A stretch of 64,000 nt of DNA from Diphasiastrum complanatum (GCA_029204225.1 CM055099.1:60056212-60120211); one strand, 5' to 3'. Counted from the first letter of the stretch, positions 35,180 to 47,009 are shown. Notes: generated by a model not told the origin, from the letters alone. Numbers and translations are program-made.

Positions 35180-35966
35180 TGTCAGAAATGGTGAACTCCT
35201 GTAACTTTGTCACAACACGAACAAGACATGAAGGTCGAATGAGAACAATTCATGACAGTCAACGTGTCTTTGACTCGAAGCACGAATGATTCATGAATCA
35301 ATCGCGAATTGTAAACACACCTCCAAGACCGCAAACCGCAAAAGGGACGTAGAACGAAGACTACAAAAAGAAACAAAAAGAATGAAACAAACAAAGAGAA
35401 ATCCTTCGCGCTGCCAGCTGGCAGCTCAACGGACTTCATGCCCAACCGAAACGAATAGCAACGACAGAGAATAACTAACTAGTTGATTAGAGTTAACTAG
35501 TCTTGTGATTCTACGTTTAGCTATCTTGTAAACTCCACATAGTGGAGGTATAAAAAATCCTCTCTAGATCATAACTGTAAGAAGAGAGATAGTAAATACA
35601 GAGATTTGTAAGAAACAGAGAGAGACATAGTAAATAGAGTAAGAAAGCAAAGATACCATAGTTGTACATGAAAGTCTGCCAACAAGCAAAACACATCGAA
35701 AGAGCAGAGAGTCATTCCGCCAACGAGCGAGACACTCACGATCTCACTCTAAAACCAAACTGACAATATAGTTACTCTATTTCGTGTATCTCTTGGCCTT
35801 GTGTTGTGTCTCTTGATTGCTAGAATAAAATATGTTCTGCAATGCGCAGTCGAGTGTTTCGGATCCCGTAAGAGCTTTCGCATGAAAAGAAAATTCAAAG
35901 ACAAAAAATTGTATGCCAATCAAAACAGAGAGGATGAACACAAAACATGAAAAAGCTTCTGCGACA
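35180..35966 (+). repeat. 3' LTR of D
   Basis: 787 bases, tgtcagaaatgg to cttctgcgaca, followed by ACTTT, the same five bases as precede the 5' LTR. Confidence 0.95.
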
Positions 35967-36448
35967 ACTTTCCTACAACGATGCTAGCTAGGCATCCCTC
36001 AAAGAAGATTGTAAAAGCATCTCAGGAGGATGCACCATCACATCAAGAGCAGCAGTTCTCTGGGTCAGCAAGAAGCAGACCGTTGTAGCGCAGTCATCCT
36101 GTGAAGTAGAGTACGTAGCAGTAGCGAAGATGGCCAACAAAATAATTTGGCTAAGGCAGTTCCTAGACAAATTGGGCGAAACAAGGAACGAGCCTCTGGT
36201 CTTGTAGATGGACAACACCTCTACAATACACCTGACAAAAGATCCCGTGTTCCATTCCAGAATGAAGCACATTGCGATTAAGTATCACTTTATCAAGGAT
36301 CTGATTGAAAAAAAAATGATGTAGACCACCTTCATAGGAACGGAAGACATGGTTGCTGACATCTTCACAAAGGCCCTGGACAAAGGACTCTTTGAGAGGC
36401 AAAGGAACAGTCTCGGGATCATAAAGCTTTCATGCTTTGAGAGGGAGC
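35967..36448 (+). pseudogene. RNase H end and purine tract of element E
   Basis: LKEDCKSISGGCTITSRAA, WVSKKQTVVAQSSCEVEYVA, DPVFHSRMKHIAIKYHFIKD and ADIFTKALDKGLFERQRNSL continue E's RNase H beyond nested D. The tract gagagggagc ends at 36448. Broken fossil. Confidence 0.87.
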
Positions 36449-37390
36449 TGAAGAAACAAAATGTTTCTGATTACAAAGCCTTGATAGTTTTCAGCCCTTT
36501 GCCTGACGAAGATGTTTGCGAATTCGTACATCTGGAGACACGAAACACAAATAGTTTTGCGAACACAAAAGTCAATGGAGATGAATACGAACGGTTCGCA
36601 AACACGAAAGATCCACGAACGAGATTCCTTCGTGGTCTAGTACGGCAGAAGACAGACGAAGGTAAACAAAACCCGTTTAGCACTCACGCTCCAAGGAGTA
36701 CCACCAAAGATCACGCAAGTACCCAGAAGTACAGTAATTTGATCTGATGGCATGACGTCAACAGATACTCCCTAGGTCGTGGCTAATCTACCACTCTTGT
36801 GATTCTCTGGTTAGTTGTAGATGCTTAATCACTCTAATCTTAGATTTACACAGAGAGATCATACTTACTGGATTATACTTGACATATAGATCAAAAACAA
36901 AATACACAGTGGGTTATATACAGAAGTCTGATGCTAGTAAGCAATCAAGATGATATACAGAATACTTGTTCGCCTGCGCACAAAGACAATTCTATCTAGG
37001 ATCAGAAGATCCAACTGTCCGCTAGTGAAGCGAGACTACTACTCGTGAGAGAACCGTGTTTCTTTCACGCCAACGCACTGCGTGGATTCGCATGCAGTGC
37101 TTGAAAAAATTCAGAGAAAATTAATATAGATTATTTTTTTGTTGTGTTTGATTTTGAATGTTGAATGCTTATGCTGATATTGCATATGTCTGAGTTTTCT
37201 TGTTTATTTGAATTCCACAATTTGGTTGAAACTAGGTCGATTGCTGTATTAATTTTATGAACGTAGATTAGCAGTGACTAACTACACTCTGGAGGATTGT
37301 AGGAGCGATTCAGTTGGCAGTGTCCAACGGTCACATCTGAAATCCATACGAGCTGAGAGAGCGAGTCGTGCCGGATTCACCTTCATGAAT
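36449..37390 (+). repeat. 3' LTR of element E
   Basis: Starts tgaagaaacaaaatg directly after the purine tract and aligns with the start of C's LTR. Later parts share gtagattagcagtg- and ggaggattgtag-like words with C's LTR end. The right edge, about 37390, is an estimate. Confidence 0.7.
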
Positions 37391-37394
37391 CATG

Positions 37395-37550
37395 ACTGAT
37401 TCTCCTTCATTATCTTATCCATACTTATACATGGTTCTCTTGGGTTCTACGATCAATTGGTGCACTATACTTGTGATATCTTGCAATTCTATGTGTAGAA
37501 TGCTCATTAAATGCTATTTTCAGATCCACACATGATGGCAGTAGAATCAG
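37395..37550 (+). repeat. LTR fragment of family B
   Basis: cttatacatggttctcttggg, then ggtgcactat and gtgtagaatgctcatt match the middle of K's LTR (49600-49720, reverse complement) in order. Confidence 0.75.
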
Positions 37551-37594
37551 ACATGCTAAGAGTTAAGAACTTCCTTCTAAGATGTAATCTACTG

Positions 37595-37762
37595 TTACAT
37601 CATGAGTCTCATAGAGATTTGATAACAAATCTAATGCATCCTTAGAGGTTTTGCATGTGTGAATGAGATAAGAGTTGATTCTATCGAACCATGCTCTTGC
37701 AGCCTGTTTTAGACTGTAGATTGCTTTGTACAGCTTGCACACTTTGTGCTTGTTGTAAAGCT
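37595..37762 (-). pseudogene. Scraps of a family-I copia element
   Basis: 37598-37665 matches I's gag near 45435-45500, and 37678-37762 matches I's RT near 43810-43895. Two short, minus-strand relics. Broken fossil. Confidence 0.7.
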
Positions 37763-38660
37763 AACTCGGGTGCACCTAGTGTGCCCTATAAGACTCCAAG
37801 GGGTGACGTTCCCTAAGGTCCCAAAGCAAGTTAGAAAGTCAAGGATTGAGCCTTCAACTTGTGCTGAGCCAGTCAAGCAGTCACAAGTCATGAGCTAGCT
37901 CTGGAGCTCGAGTCATGGCCTAGTCAGGAACCAAGTTGATTCTGCCGTCGAGATGGCTCCTAGGACCCATGCCTGGGAGCCAGACTGATTTTGCCAGGCT
38001 TGCCAAGCTTAATCAACAAAATAAAAACTAAGTCCAAAAAAGCATGTTTTACCAGAAAGCACTATATTCTAGGACAGAGTGGGTGCGCCGAATCACACCA
38101 GAACTATAGGGGGAGTTTGGGAGACAAAAACTTGGGCAGCTCAAAATCCAGACGTCAGGTCTCAGTTCCCTCTACCAGCACGAGCTACGCACAATGCCCA
38201 GCCCGTGTTGGCGGCCCCGAGACCAGTCAGTCTATGTATGAATGAAACCTCTTTGAAATTTACTAAAGTTGATCCTTGGGGATGATTACCATTTCGGTTT
38301 TTCCTCCGGGACTGGTCCAAGTGGAAGGACCCTTACTACAACCATTTTGCGTCACCGGCACCTAAGGGTCCACGTCACCGACGTGTGGCTTGCCGCTATG
38401 CCATTTGGTCAGTTTGGCGACCACTATGCCTTGGGTTTCATGTGTGGCTTGTCTTTGTCTTTGGTTACCTTTTGGAGACAGTTTTTGAGTTGGCTTTCGG
38501 GTTGGTTGGGATTCCAGTTTTCTTAAGTCTGAATGGTTAAGCTTGTTACGTTTCTAAGTTGGCTTTTACGTAAGTGCATGATGGATGAATGTTAGACTTA
38601 AGCGCGTGTTGGGGAAGTTAGAATTAAAGTAGAATCACTGTGCTACTGTACTGTGGATCC
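37763..38660. other. G/C-richer unassigned stretch
   Basis: Clearly richer in G and C than its surroundings (for example near 37890-37990 and 38190-38240). The longest open frames are 60-85 codons and show no domain I know. No terminal repeats were found. It may be an LTR or leader of a family not otherwise present here, or unique DNA. Confidence 0.4.
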
Positions 38661-38876
38661 TATCAGTCTCAGTGTTATCACACTCAACGTTCAAGCCGAA
38701 GTTATCACTTCAAGCCATTGTACTCATTGTTGATATTAATCAGAGTGCAATTTCTGTCTCACTATTGTATTGTTCATTTGATCTTTATATGCATCATTCA
38801 TCTCGAATAAATCTGCTGCTAAGTATCATGCTTCCGATCCTACACACCCTCGCTCAAGTTTCCACTACTAGCTATA
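38661..38876 (+). repeat. LTR-like fragment shared with 46478-46670
   Basis: About 190 bases beginning agtgttatcac and ending near cgctcaagtttcc match 46481-46670 almost base for base, in the same orientation. The second copy lies in the LTR of the G2 element. Confidence 0.7.
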
Positions 38877-39300
38877 GAAGATTCATTACCAATTATGTCA
38901 TCCTAACTTCACCACTCACTCAACTAGTATGCGAAGAAGAAACTTGTAATTGGATGGAGAGTTAGCAATAGGCTTTTTGAGCATTGATTAAAGCTCAAGC
39001 TAAGCCAAGTGTCGATGATGAGACCACCAAATTGGATGCTTACAATTGATGTATATGTGGACACTTCGTCTTTTGCTTTCAATATAATGCTAAGCCAAAA
39101 GTCTAAAGACAAGAAGGATTATCCCATATATTATGCAACAAGACAACTATCAACCTCAAAAAAAATATGAAACTATTCAACCGCAAAATGAAAAGCACTT
39201 GGACTGAAATATTCAACAAAGAAATTTCAAAATTATTTGAGACAATATATTTGTAGATGATGGTAGTGCAACAAGTGACACAACTCATTGTAATTGAATC
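38877..39300 (+). pseudogene. Gypsy-type RT/RNase H relic
   Basis: YRRFITNYVILTSPLTQLV is the RT-RNase H connection, and KDYPIYYATRQLSTSKKN is the RNase H block, near 39110-39165. Broken fossil, no LTRs. Confidence 0.65.
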
Positions 39301-40684
39301 GATAGCTACATCTTTTAGTAAAATGTACATCAGAAAAATTAGGCCTACAATTTTTTTAATATGATTGAAGTGTCATAATATTTAGTATATATGCAAAGAC
39401 CAACAAAATGTTCTTAGTTTTAATCATATATGCATAAGTAAATAGCTAAATAATAGAGTATTTGCATAAAATGGGATATCACATATTCCCTTTCTTAGTT
39501 ATGTAGTGATCTAAAAAAAAAAATGATGCTCTGATAGTAGAGATTGACAAAATTCGTAGAGTGAGCACTTTGATAGAAAATTATAGAGAGCAACGGTATG
39601 ATTTGAACTCAAAGAGTTGGAAAATCAACAAAATAATAATAATAACAAGAATTATTATTAATAAAATCTTAACAAAAATATTGATTTGGTTTGTTGTGGT
39701 CGATAAGCTAGTGTCACTACATATTCTTCAAAGGCTTCAGATAGCCACAACTGCATTTGCAAAAGTGATGTAATCTTAGAAATATGATGACCATGGATAA
39801 ATTTTTCATGATATTGTAGAAGATGAGAAATCTTCATCACTAAATGAATACATATAAGTAGTTTGAGCTCATGGTTTGAGAATTCCATTTTGTTGTTTCA
39901 CCATTGTGAAAATGGGCAATGACAACTAGGTTTATCTTGAGCACAACTCTATAGATGAATAAAACTCAGATTTTCTGTTACATCATTTTTGCCAGCATTT
40001 GGTATATGTTCTTTTAGATTTAGGTCGCAACCATACCACCAACCTTGTTGACAACTCTAATTTGATTGCTTTACTAATTTACCATACATTTTCTAATGAT
40101 GAATATCAAACATATATACATTGGTATCAATAATTTTTTTGTCAAAATCCATGCTACACGCATTATTGTATTGAGAAATTGACAACTATTAAGTTGCTAA
40201 GGATATTGACAACGTCTTTAGTTGGGAGTAAAAACTTAAAATATCCACTCTGTGTGCACTTCGCTAGCGCACCACAAATATTTTGTGGATTGAAATTAGG
40301 GCTACGGAGATCATGAATGTCATACTTATTGGTGTTTAAGTATGAAATTGTGTGAAAATTAAACATGTCGGCCTACGTAACATGGTTGTCCTAATTGTCT
40401 CAAAGTATGTAGAATAATCTGCCTCCCAATCTATGTACAAATTTCACAATTTGGATAATGAATATGTACACCAAAATAATTTGCTAGAGACCATTTTGTA
40501 GCTTGATTGAGATCCAATTTCTCAACCATTTCGAAATAAAGAATATCTTCTAGCTTGTGAGTGTACTTTTTTCAATCAACAATTTTTTTTCTTTTTTGTT
40601 GTTCTATTTGTGCATGGAGGTATAACAATAAATCAACAATGTGGAATGGCAAAGGCTAAAATCCCCTCTTGCTCCGTAATTAAT
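39301..40684. other. Unassigned A/T-rich DNA
   Basis: No open frame above about 76 codons, no terminal repeats and no domain words. I see nothing definable here. Confidence 0.5.
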
Positions 40685-40687
40685 TGT

Positions 40688-40865
40688 CACTACCACACCA
40701 ATCACACATAGTGATATTTATAGCGACGTTTATGACTATTTTAGTGACAAATATGACAATTAAAAAATGATATATCTCTTGCTATAATAATCGCAAAGTG
40801 ACGTTTATTTTTTATTAAATAAACGTCGCAAACTTTCGTTGCTATAATCGTTTTTTGTAGTAGTG
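40688..40865. mobile_element. 178-bp CACTA-type MITE
   Basis: Left end cactaccacacc, right end (read leftward) cactactacaaaaaacg, with internal ttatagcgacg and ttatagcaacg words in inverted order and a hairpin around gacgtttatt/aataaacgtc. The flanking TGT at 40685-40687 and 40866-40868 is a 3-base target duplication, the length CACTA elements make. Too short for a transposase, so it needs one in trans. Confidence 0.8.
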
Positions 40866-41100
40866 TGTACTAATATTTCCATAAAATCATTTGTATAACA
40901 ATCATTGATTGTGTAGCCTATCAATCCTAACAATATATTAGGCAAATTTGACATGTAGAGTAGGAGGGTAAAAGCTTTTGAATTTTGTATGATGAAAAAA
41001 AAAATTCTTGTTTCAATGTCAAATGACTCCGAGTAGTTCTTGTTTGATCCTATTTCGCATGCAAGGTGAAAAAGAGCAGATTTTTTTGTCCCTTGCAGGC

Positions 41101-41234
41101 AGGGCAAATGCATTTGCCCTCCAACTCTACTTGCAAACAATTAGAGTTGGAGGGCAAAAACTTTTGAAAAAGGGCAAACATTTTTGCCCTGCCCAGATCG
41201 TTGGCAGGGCAAAAAATTTTGCCCTCCAACTCTA
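41101..41234. repeat. Palindromic repeat with three arms
   Basis: tttgccctccaactcta at 41113-41129 and 41218-41234 flanks its exact reverse complement at 41142-41158. Words such as agggcaaaaattttgccc add smaller palindromes. It could be the end of an unrecognised DNA transposon or a fold-back repeat. It abuts the LTR of element I. Confidence 0.7.
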
Positions 41235-41251
41235 CTCGCTGACGAGCAGAG

Positions 41252-43437
41252 TGTTGGATGTGAGAAGGAAGTAAGAGAGGAGTCAATTAATTGCGGAAAC
41301 AACTCTTTGAAGCGTTCTCACTAACAAGATCGATGAATTAGTTCATACTCAGACAAACGAATGCATACAGTCCACCGAAGAGATTAGATAGGTTGTGAAT
41401 TTACTACAAATTGGATTTTAGTATGAAGTTCAGTTTCAAAATTTTGTATGATAGTGCAGTATGGAAGTGTTGTTCCTCGTCAAAAATAGTCGTCGTCTGA
41501 TTGGAAACTAAGGAGTTGTAGACGTCCGTGTTCTGATCAGAGTAACGAGCGTAAGTACATAGTAGTAAAGCATAATCAAAATCGCAACACTAATATCTAC
41601 ATTAGACATAGATAGGAATGTGTTGCTAGTATATTACACTGAAATCTTGAATAACACATAATGTTACAACCGGAATGTCGGCATAACTTGGATGCTGAAT
41701 ATCTTTCGATCAAACAAATAAGTTTGCATTATGAAACATCATCGATTGATGTGTGTCAAGATGTATTTATAGCTGCATCCTTGTATTTACAAGGATCGTT
41801 AACTAATCTATAATTAGAAGACTAGTTTAGCTTTAACTATGTACTTCATTGTACTTGAGAGATATTTGAAGTACATGGTAATCTGTACATTGTGTAATAT
41901 CAATCAGATGAGATGGATGACTCGAAGTCATCGAGGAAGTCGAACAACTTGGTTGACTCAATCGTCAAAGTTTGAACGTCGAAATAGATGGATCAGTTGA
42001 TCGTTGAAGTAGCCGAAGAAGTCAATTGTCGAAGATGTTGAATACTTTGAAGACTTCGGTCAGTTGGTGACTTCGAACACTTTGGATGACTTGATGGTCA
42101 AAGTTGTTGAAAAAGTCGGACTCTTTGGGCACTTCGGATACGTTGGACACTTTGATGACTTCAGTCGTCGAGTGACTTTCCCAAAAAACTGAGAAAGTCT
42201 TGAACCCGATGCCTAAATAGACACATTTTGCATTTGTGCAAAAAACTCGAAGGTGTTGGAACTGATGTCAAAAGTCATATTTCTCGTTTGTTGCATTTTG
42301 AAAAAATGTGAATTGTGCGACAATCAGTTCATTTTTGCAGACTGTTTCGAACATAGTGTATTTCTACAGACATATAGAAAATCCTGATTTGCTGAAGTCG
42401 TTGAAGCTGGCCAAGTCTTAAATGATCTTCAAATTCTTTAGCTTGACATTCGAATGTAAAAGAGAACAGGAATGGTCACCCTTTAGTCATTTACCATGGA
42501 TGAAGATCAGTCGAAAGTCGTTCTTCAAATAGTTCGGCTATCTGAATTCTGTGCTAGCTACAGGTATTAAATGAGCAGACATACCAAAAGATGTTGAATT
42601 TCACACGTGTGGATTGTCTGCAACATGTACTTGTGATCTCCTAAGGTGTGTAGATGCACCAAGATCAAGACTAGATTGAGATTCAAGATCAATCTTAGAT
42701 CCTATGGCAAAAACACACTACTACATGCATTCAATCACTTCCAACTCTCACTCACACGTGTGGGAAGTATTCAAAAAATAATCTAAGTAAAAACAAGCTG
42801 CTCTCCTCAGGTAGAGAGAGAAAATGCATCATGAGCTCTCGGGTAGAGAGAGAAAGCTAGAAATCCAATAACTCACAAAATCCATGAAATCACCAAATCA
42901 ATTAGATTCAAAATGAGGAGTACAATGATACTAGTAGGTCCACGAGCTACCAATATGCTTAACTATGATTGGACCATATTTTGTCACCTCTTGATCCTAT
43001 TGGATCATTGATCCATGCACCTCTTAATTCTATTGGACTATATTCAAGCACACCTCAATTTCCTATTGGACCTCACAAGGTTCCACCTCTAAATCCTATT
43101 GAACCGCTTGGAATTCATCAAAAAAAAGCTTTACACTTGTCTACACTCTAATTGGCACGTGTTTAGCCTCTTACTCTATTTTGGCTCAATAGTGGCATTA
43201 CAGGTGGAAATGCATAATTTGCCATCCATGCCAAATTTATTCCTATCAACATCCTACACCTAGATGCTTGATGTAAAAAACATAAGACCCCTATTTCTAA
43301 CATAGATAATCTTTTTCAATTCTTCACAAAAGAGGTTTCATCTGACCTTAGACCAATGATCAATAAATGTGCAGGAAGAATTTTGAAATAGAAAATAGTA
43401 TTCACCAAGGATAAAACTATGGACTTAATTTTTAACA
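41252..43437 (-). repeat. 3' LTR of element I, with a nested solo LTR
   Basis: Starts (leftward) tgttaaaaattaagtcc beside the purine tract and ends ctcacatccaaca at 41252. Its last 235 bases match 46750-46988. Without the 660-base insertion at 42592 it is about 1.5 kb. Confidence 0.75.
42592..43251 (-). mobile_element. Solo LTR related to copia A, inside I's LTR
   Basis: Bounded by tgttgaatttc and ctatcaaca. It shares with the A LTR (reverse complement) a block of gctgctc, ggtagagagagaaaatgcat- and gggtagagagagaa-like words near 42800-42860. No convincing target duplication was found, so the boundaries are tentative. Confidence 0.55.
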
Positions 43438-43577
43438 GTCCCCCTGAAGATCACAGTTGGTGGCTTGGTGTCTTTGTTAGGTTTAGCATGCTGAAAAACT
43501 TTTGATGCTTTTGATCCTGGGAAGTGCTTTGGTGAATATGTCTGCAACCATTTCTATTGCGGAGCAATATTGAAGAG

Positions 43578-44330
43578 TCACTTTTCCTGAGAAGACTTTT
43601 TTCGAATAAAATGATTTTGGATTTTTCTGTGCTTAGACTTGTCATGGAATCTGGGATTCAGAGACGATGAAATATAGCTCAAGTTGTCACATAGAATGGT
43701 GGTTGGCTGAAACTGAGTGTGATGTAAATCAAGAAGTAATAACCTGATCCATATAGCTTCTTTTGAAGCTTGACATGCTGAATTATTTGCAAAGCCCAAT
43801 TGAACAAGGTAAGCATTGATTCTTTTGAACCAAGCCCTTGCGGCCTATTTCAAGCCATAGATCACTTTGTGCATCTTGGAAACTTTGTGCTCTAGGCCTT
43901 TGACTTCGGTATACAACTCCTCTTCAACGTAGCCATTGAGGAACGTTGTCTTGACATCCATCTGATGCATCTCGAGGTCTTCACTGCTGCTAATGCGATC
44001 GGAGCCTTGATTGACTGTATTTTGACAACAAGACTGAATTTTTTTTTTCATCGACTCCTTGGACTTGAGTGAATCCTTTAGCCACCAGCCATGCTTTCCA
44101 TTTTTCAATGGAACCATCAGAGTTGACTTCTTTTTGAAGATCCACTTGTTGTCGATAACTCTCTTATGAGTGGGAAAGTCGACCAATGTCCAAGTCTGGT
44201 TCGTCAAAAGTAAGTTGTACTTGCTTTCCATAACTTCTTGCCACTTCACAACATTCTTAGAGTTAATAGCTTTGGCTAGAGGCTCTGGATCTTCTGATGA
44301 AGTCCAAAAAGATTGAGGTGTACTTCTCAA
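43578..44330 (-). pseudogene. RT and RNase H parts of element I
   Basis: RT: PLAKAINSKNVVKWQEVMES, DFPTHKRVIDNKWIFKKK, MDVKTTFLNGYVEEELYTE. RNase H: ACQASKEAIWIRLLLLDLH and LNPRFHDKSKHRKIQNHFI. Broken fossil. Confidence 0.85.
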
Positions 44331-44567
44331 GAACTATTCGGATCCATGAGAATCTTTGGACAGTTAGTTGACCAGAATGTGATGGTGCGTTTTCTTGAAG
44401 TTTTCCAGATTTGCTCGAGCTAGCTTGGTTTGGTGACAGGTTTTGTTGGCTGCTCGGCTTCTGTACATGTAGCTACAGGTGTAGAAGAACCATCATGATT
44501 GGAAGATTAAATGCTATGTAAAATAGGATGAAATGTCACAACATCATTTATCCATGGTTGTTTAAAG

Positions 44568-45150
44568 TCATAGAATGTATTCTTTGAAGATAACATCCCT
44601 AGAAAAAAATGCTACATTGGTGAATGGATCATAAACCTTATAAGCTTTATGTTCATCAGGATAGCCAATGAAAATGCATTTATTTGTTCTATGATCCAGC
44701 TTCTTCCTAAGATTTTTAGGAACGTGAGCGAAACATATACAATCAAAGACTTTTAAATGGCTGAAACTAGGCTTGTGTCCATGCCATACTTGATGAAGAG
44801 TCTTGTTATTAACTTCTTTAGTGCTAGATCTGTTCTGTACATAACAGGCTATGGTAGTGGCTTCTTCCCAGAATTTTGCAGGTAAGTGTGATTGATGTAG
44901 CATTGATCTGGCTAAGTTGAGAAGCATTCAATTCTTCCTTTCTACAATTCTGATTTGCCGAGGCATGTAGGAAGTTGCAAATTGTCTTTGAATGTCATGC
45001 TCAACTAGATAATCAGACATTTCATTGGAGATGTATTCACCGCCACCATCAATTCGGAGAGCTTTCACCTTTGTAGATGTTTGAATCTCAGCCATGGCCT
45101 TGAATTCCTTGACGCATTCAAAGGCTTCTAATTTGTGCTTAATAAACATG
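44568..45150 (-). pseudogene. Integrase of element I
   Basis: KVKALRIDGGGEYISNEMSD, then SMLHQSHLPAKFWEEATTIA and HLKVFDCICFAHVPKNLRKK near 44760-44690. Broken fossil. Confidence 0.85.
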
Positions 45151-45418
45151 ATTGTAGACCATCTAGAATAATTATCTATGAAGGTGATAAAATAAAATAC
45201 ATCTCCTCAGGATGGATTTGGCATTGGACCACAAAGATCGCTATGTGCAAGATCTAATACATGTTTTGTTTTGATGGAATCTGATCTGGGAAATCTGCTT
45301 CTAGAGTGTTTGCCACAGATGCAAGATTAACAGAAAAAATATTTCCTATCTAATAAAAGAGAGAAATACAATCCATCAACTAAATTATTACAACACATGT
45401 AAGAAAGTGATCTTGTAC

Positions 45419-45759
45419 TCACGTGTCCAATACATCTTGAGTCTCATATAGATTTGATAACAAATCTAATGCATCCTTAGAGGATTTGCATGTGGTAACG
45501 TGATATATTTGGGAGTCGGCCAGATTCAATGTGATCGATGCTAGGGCTTTCTGATCCTTGATTTTCCATGCCTTAGCTAGTTGAAGATCAACATCATCTG
45601 GTTTTGGGTCAGATCTGTCTAAAACATCCCAGAAGTCTTTATCTATCAACATCATCCCTGGAGTATTAGCTTCCATATGTAGAAGTTAGATCCGTGGAAC
45701 TTGTCAATGATCCTAACTTTGTTGGATGAAGAAGATGAGGAGTTACCTGTAAGAGACAT
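45419..45759 (-). pseudogene. gag start of element I
   Basis: The ATG at 45759 begins MSLTGNSSSSSSNKVRI, then KFHGSNFYIWK, followed by DKDFWDVLDRSDPKPDD, the standard plant copia gag N terminus. Broken fossil. Confidence 0.8.
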
Positions 45760-45775
45760 ACTGACAATATTTCAA

Positions 45776-46700
45776 ATAGGAATCTCTCGGTCCAACAACA
45801 ATCTATTGTGACAATCAAAAAACAATAGCGCTATTTATAAATCCAAGATTTTGTTCTCAAAGCAAACATATTGAAATCAGGTATCATTACCTTAGAGAGA
45901 AAGTGCAAAGCAAAAAAGTAGCATTGGTTTACTGCAGGACAAAACTTATGGCAGCAGGTTACTTTACAAAGGCTCTATCGAAGGAGCAACATCTCAGACT
46001 TAACGACATGTTAAATCTGAAGATCAAAGTTTTTCAGGATCTACATTAAGGGGGAGTGTTAAATTCTAAATGCTCAATCTTAAAAACATATAAATAATGA
46101 GCATCCTAAAAACTGCCGAAGTTCGACTACGTTCTGTTGGACCTTCACACTTTTGCACCTTCGCTTTTCCCACCTTAAACATTTTTGCAGCACCTTCACA
46201 TTTTTTAAGCACCTTCGGAATTTTAGTAACAAATTGATGTCCTCAAACCTAAATCAAATTGGAAATACCTGACATATATAATATCCCAATGGCAGTTATC
46301 ACTTACATACAGTTACAATTACAAGGCGGTTGTAATAAATATAACAAATAACATTTAATGCTTGTAAGATATTTTTGACAAGGAGAAGACATACTGTATT
46401 AATCTACAGCTGATGATCAGAGATTAATTAAGCAAGCAATTAGATATTCACTTCTTGATTAGAATTTTTTTTGTAGCCAGTGTTATCACGCTCAACGTTC
46501 AAGCTGAAGTTATCACTTCAAGCCATTGTACTCATTGTTGATATTAATCAGAGTGCAATTTCTGTCTCACTATTTCATTTGCGCATTATATGAATCATTC
46601 ATGTCGAATAAATCTGCTACTAACTGTCGTGCTTCCAATCCTACACACCCTCGCTCAAGCTTCCGCTGCCAGTCATCATGATTTGATATTAGAGTCTGTT
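45776..46700 (+). mobile_element. Family-G RNase H end and LTR, plus orientation (G2 part)
   Basis: TIYCDNQKTIALFINPRF near 45790-45845 and IEIRYHYLREKV give the end of RNase H. Then the tract aagggggag and an LTR start tgttaaattctaaatgc at about 46055, ending near 46676. The remaining pol of the same family lies to the right in the opposite orientation (47010-48478). Broken fossil. Confidence 0.75.
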
Positions 46701-46739
46701 TCTATCAGTCCTCTACTAATCTGACAATATCATCTAAAA

Positions 46740-47009
46740 CTCTCAATTTATGACAGCCTGAGGAACAACATTTCCATACTACACTATCATACAAAATTCT
46801 AAAATTGAACTTCATACTGAAAATCGATTTGAGGTTTCACAACCTATTTAATCTCTTCGGTGGATTGTACTCATTCGTTTGTGTGAGTATGAACTAATTC
46901 ATCGGTCTTGTTAGTGAGGACGCTCGGAAGAGTTGTTTCTACAATCAATTGACTCCTCTTTCTCTTACTTCCTTCTCACATCCAACAATGGTATTAGAGC
47001 ATAGCTCCA
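46740..47009 (+). repeat. LTR end and primer site of family I, plus orientation
   Basis: 46750-46988 matches the end of I's LTR (reverse complement of 41252-41490). atggtattagagca at 46989 resembles the initiator-Met primer site. The piece is inverted relative to element I. Confidence 0.75.

Larger units (their letters stand above)
24543..35966 (+). mobile_element. Ty1/copia element D, nested in E and carrying gypsy Q
   Basis: Two LTRs of 787 bases each (24543-25329, 35180-35966) are flanked by a perfect 5-base duplication ACTTT (24538-24542 and 35967-35971). The primer site tggtatcaaagcc starts at 25330, and the purine tract caagagggag ends at 35179. The internal copia parts are split by gypsy Q (27094-34632). 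Broken, with many breaks. The LTRs differ at about 36 of the first 325 bases by eye, making D older than Q. Confidence 0.95.
20870..37390 (+). mobile_element. Ty1/copia element E, split by element D
   Basis: E consists of gag to RNase H at 20870-24542, resuming at 35967 with the rest of RNase H, a purine tract and a 3' LTR from 36449. The intervening 24543-35966 is element D with a perfect target duplication. E is a close relative of C. It is broken, with many breaks. The right edge of the LTR is approximate. Confidence 0.85.
41252..45775 (-). mobile_element. Ty1/copia element I (minus)
   Basis: Read leftward: gag from the ATG at 45759, integrase, RT, RNase H, purine tract (cttcaggggga, 43448-43438) and a long 3' LTR (43437-41252) that itself holds a solo LTR. 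Sequence like the end of this LTR plus a primer site occurs at 46740-47009 in the opposite orientation. Broken, many breaks. Confidence 0.82.

Noticed and set aside
38079-38526. Two 68-85 codon frames in the G/C-richer stretch
   Set aside because: No domain, no start context and overlapping frames; likely due to base composition.
40163-40366. 67-codon minus-strand frame in unassigned A/T-rich DNA
   Set aside because: Short, with no recognisable family and no neighbour to support it.
42587-43256. Target duplication for the solo LTR in element I
   Set aside because: Flanks aaaga and tccta do not match; boundaries kept as tentative.
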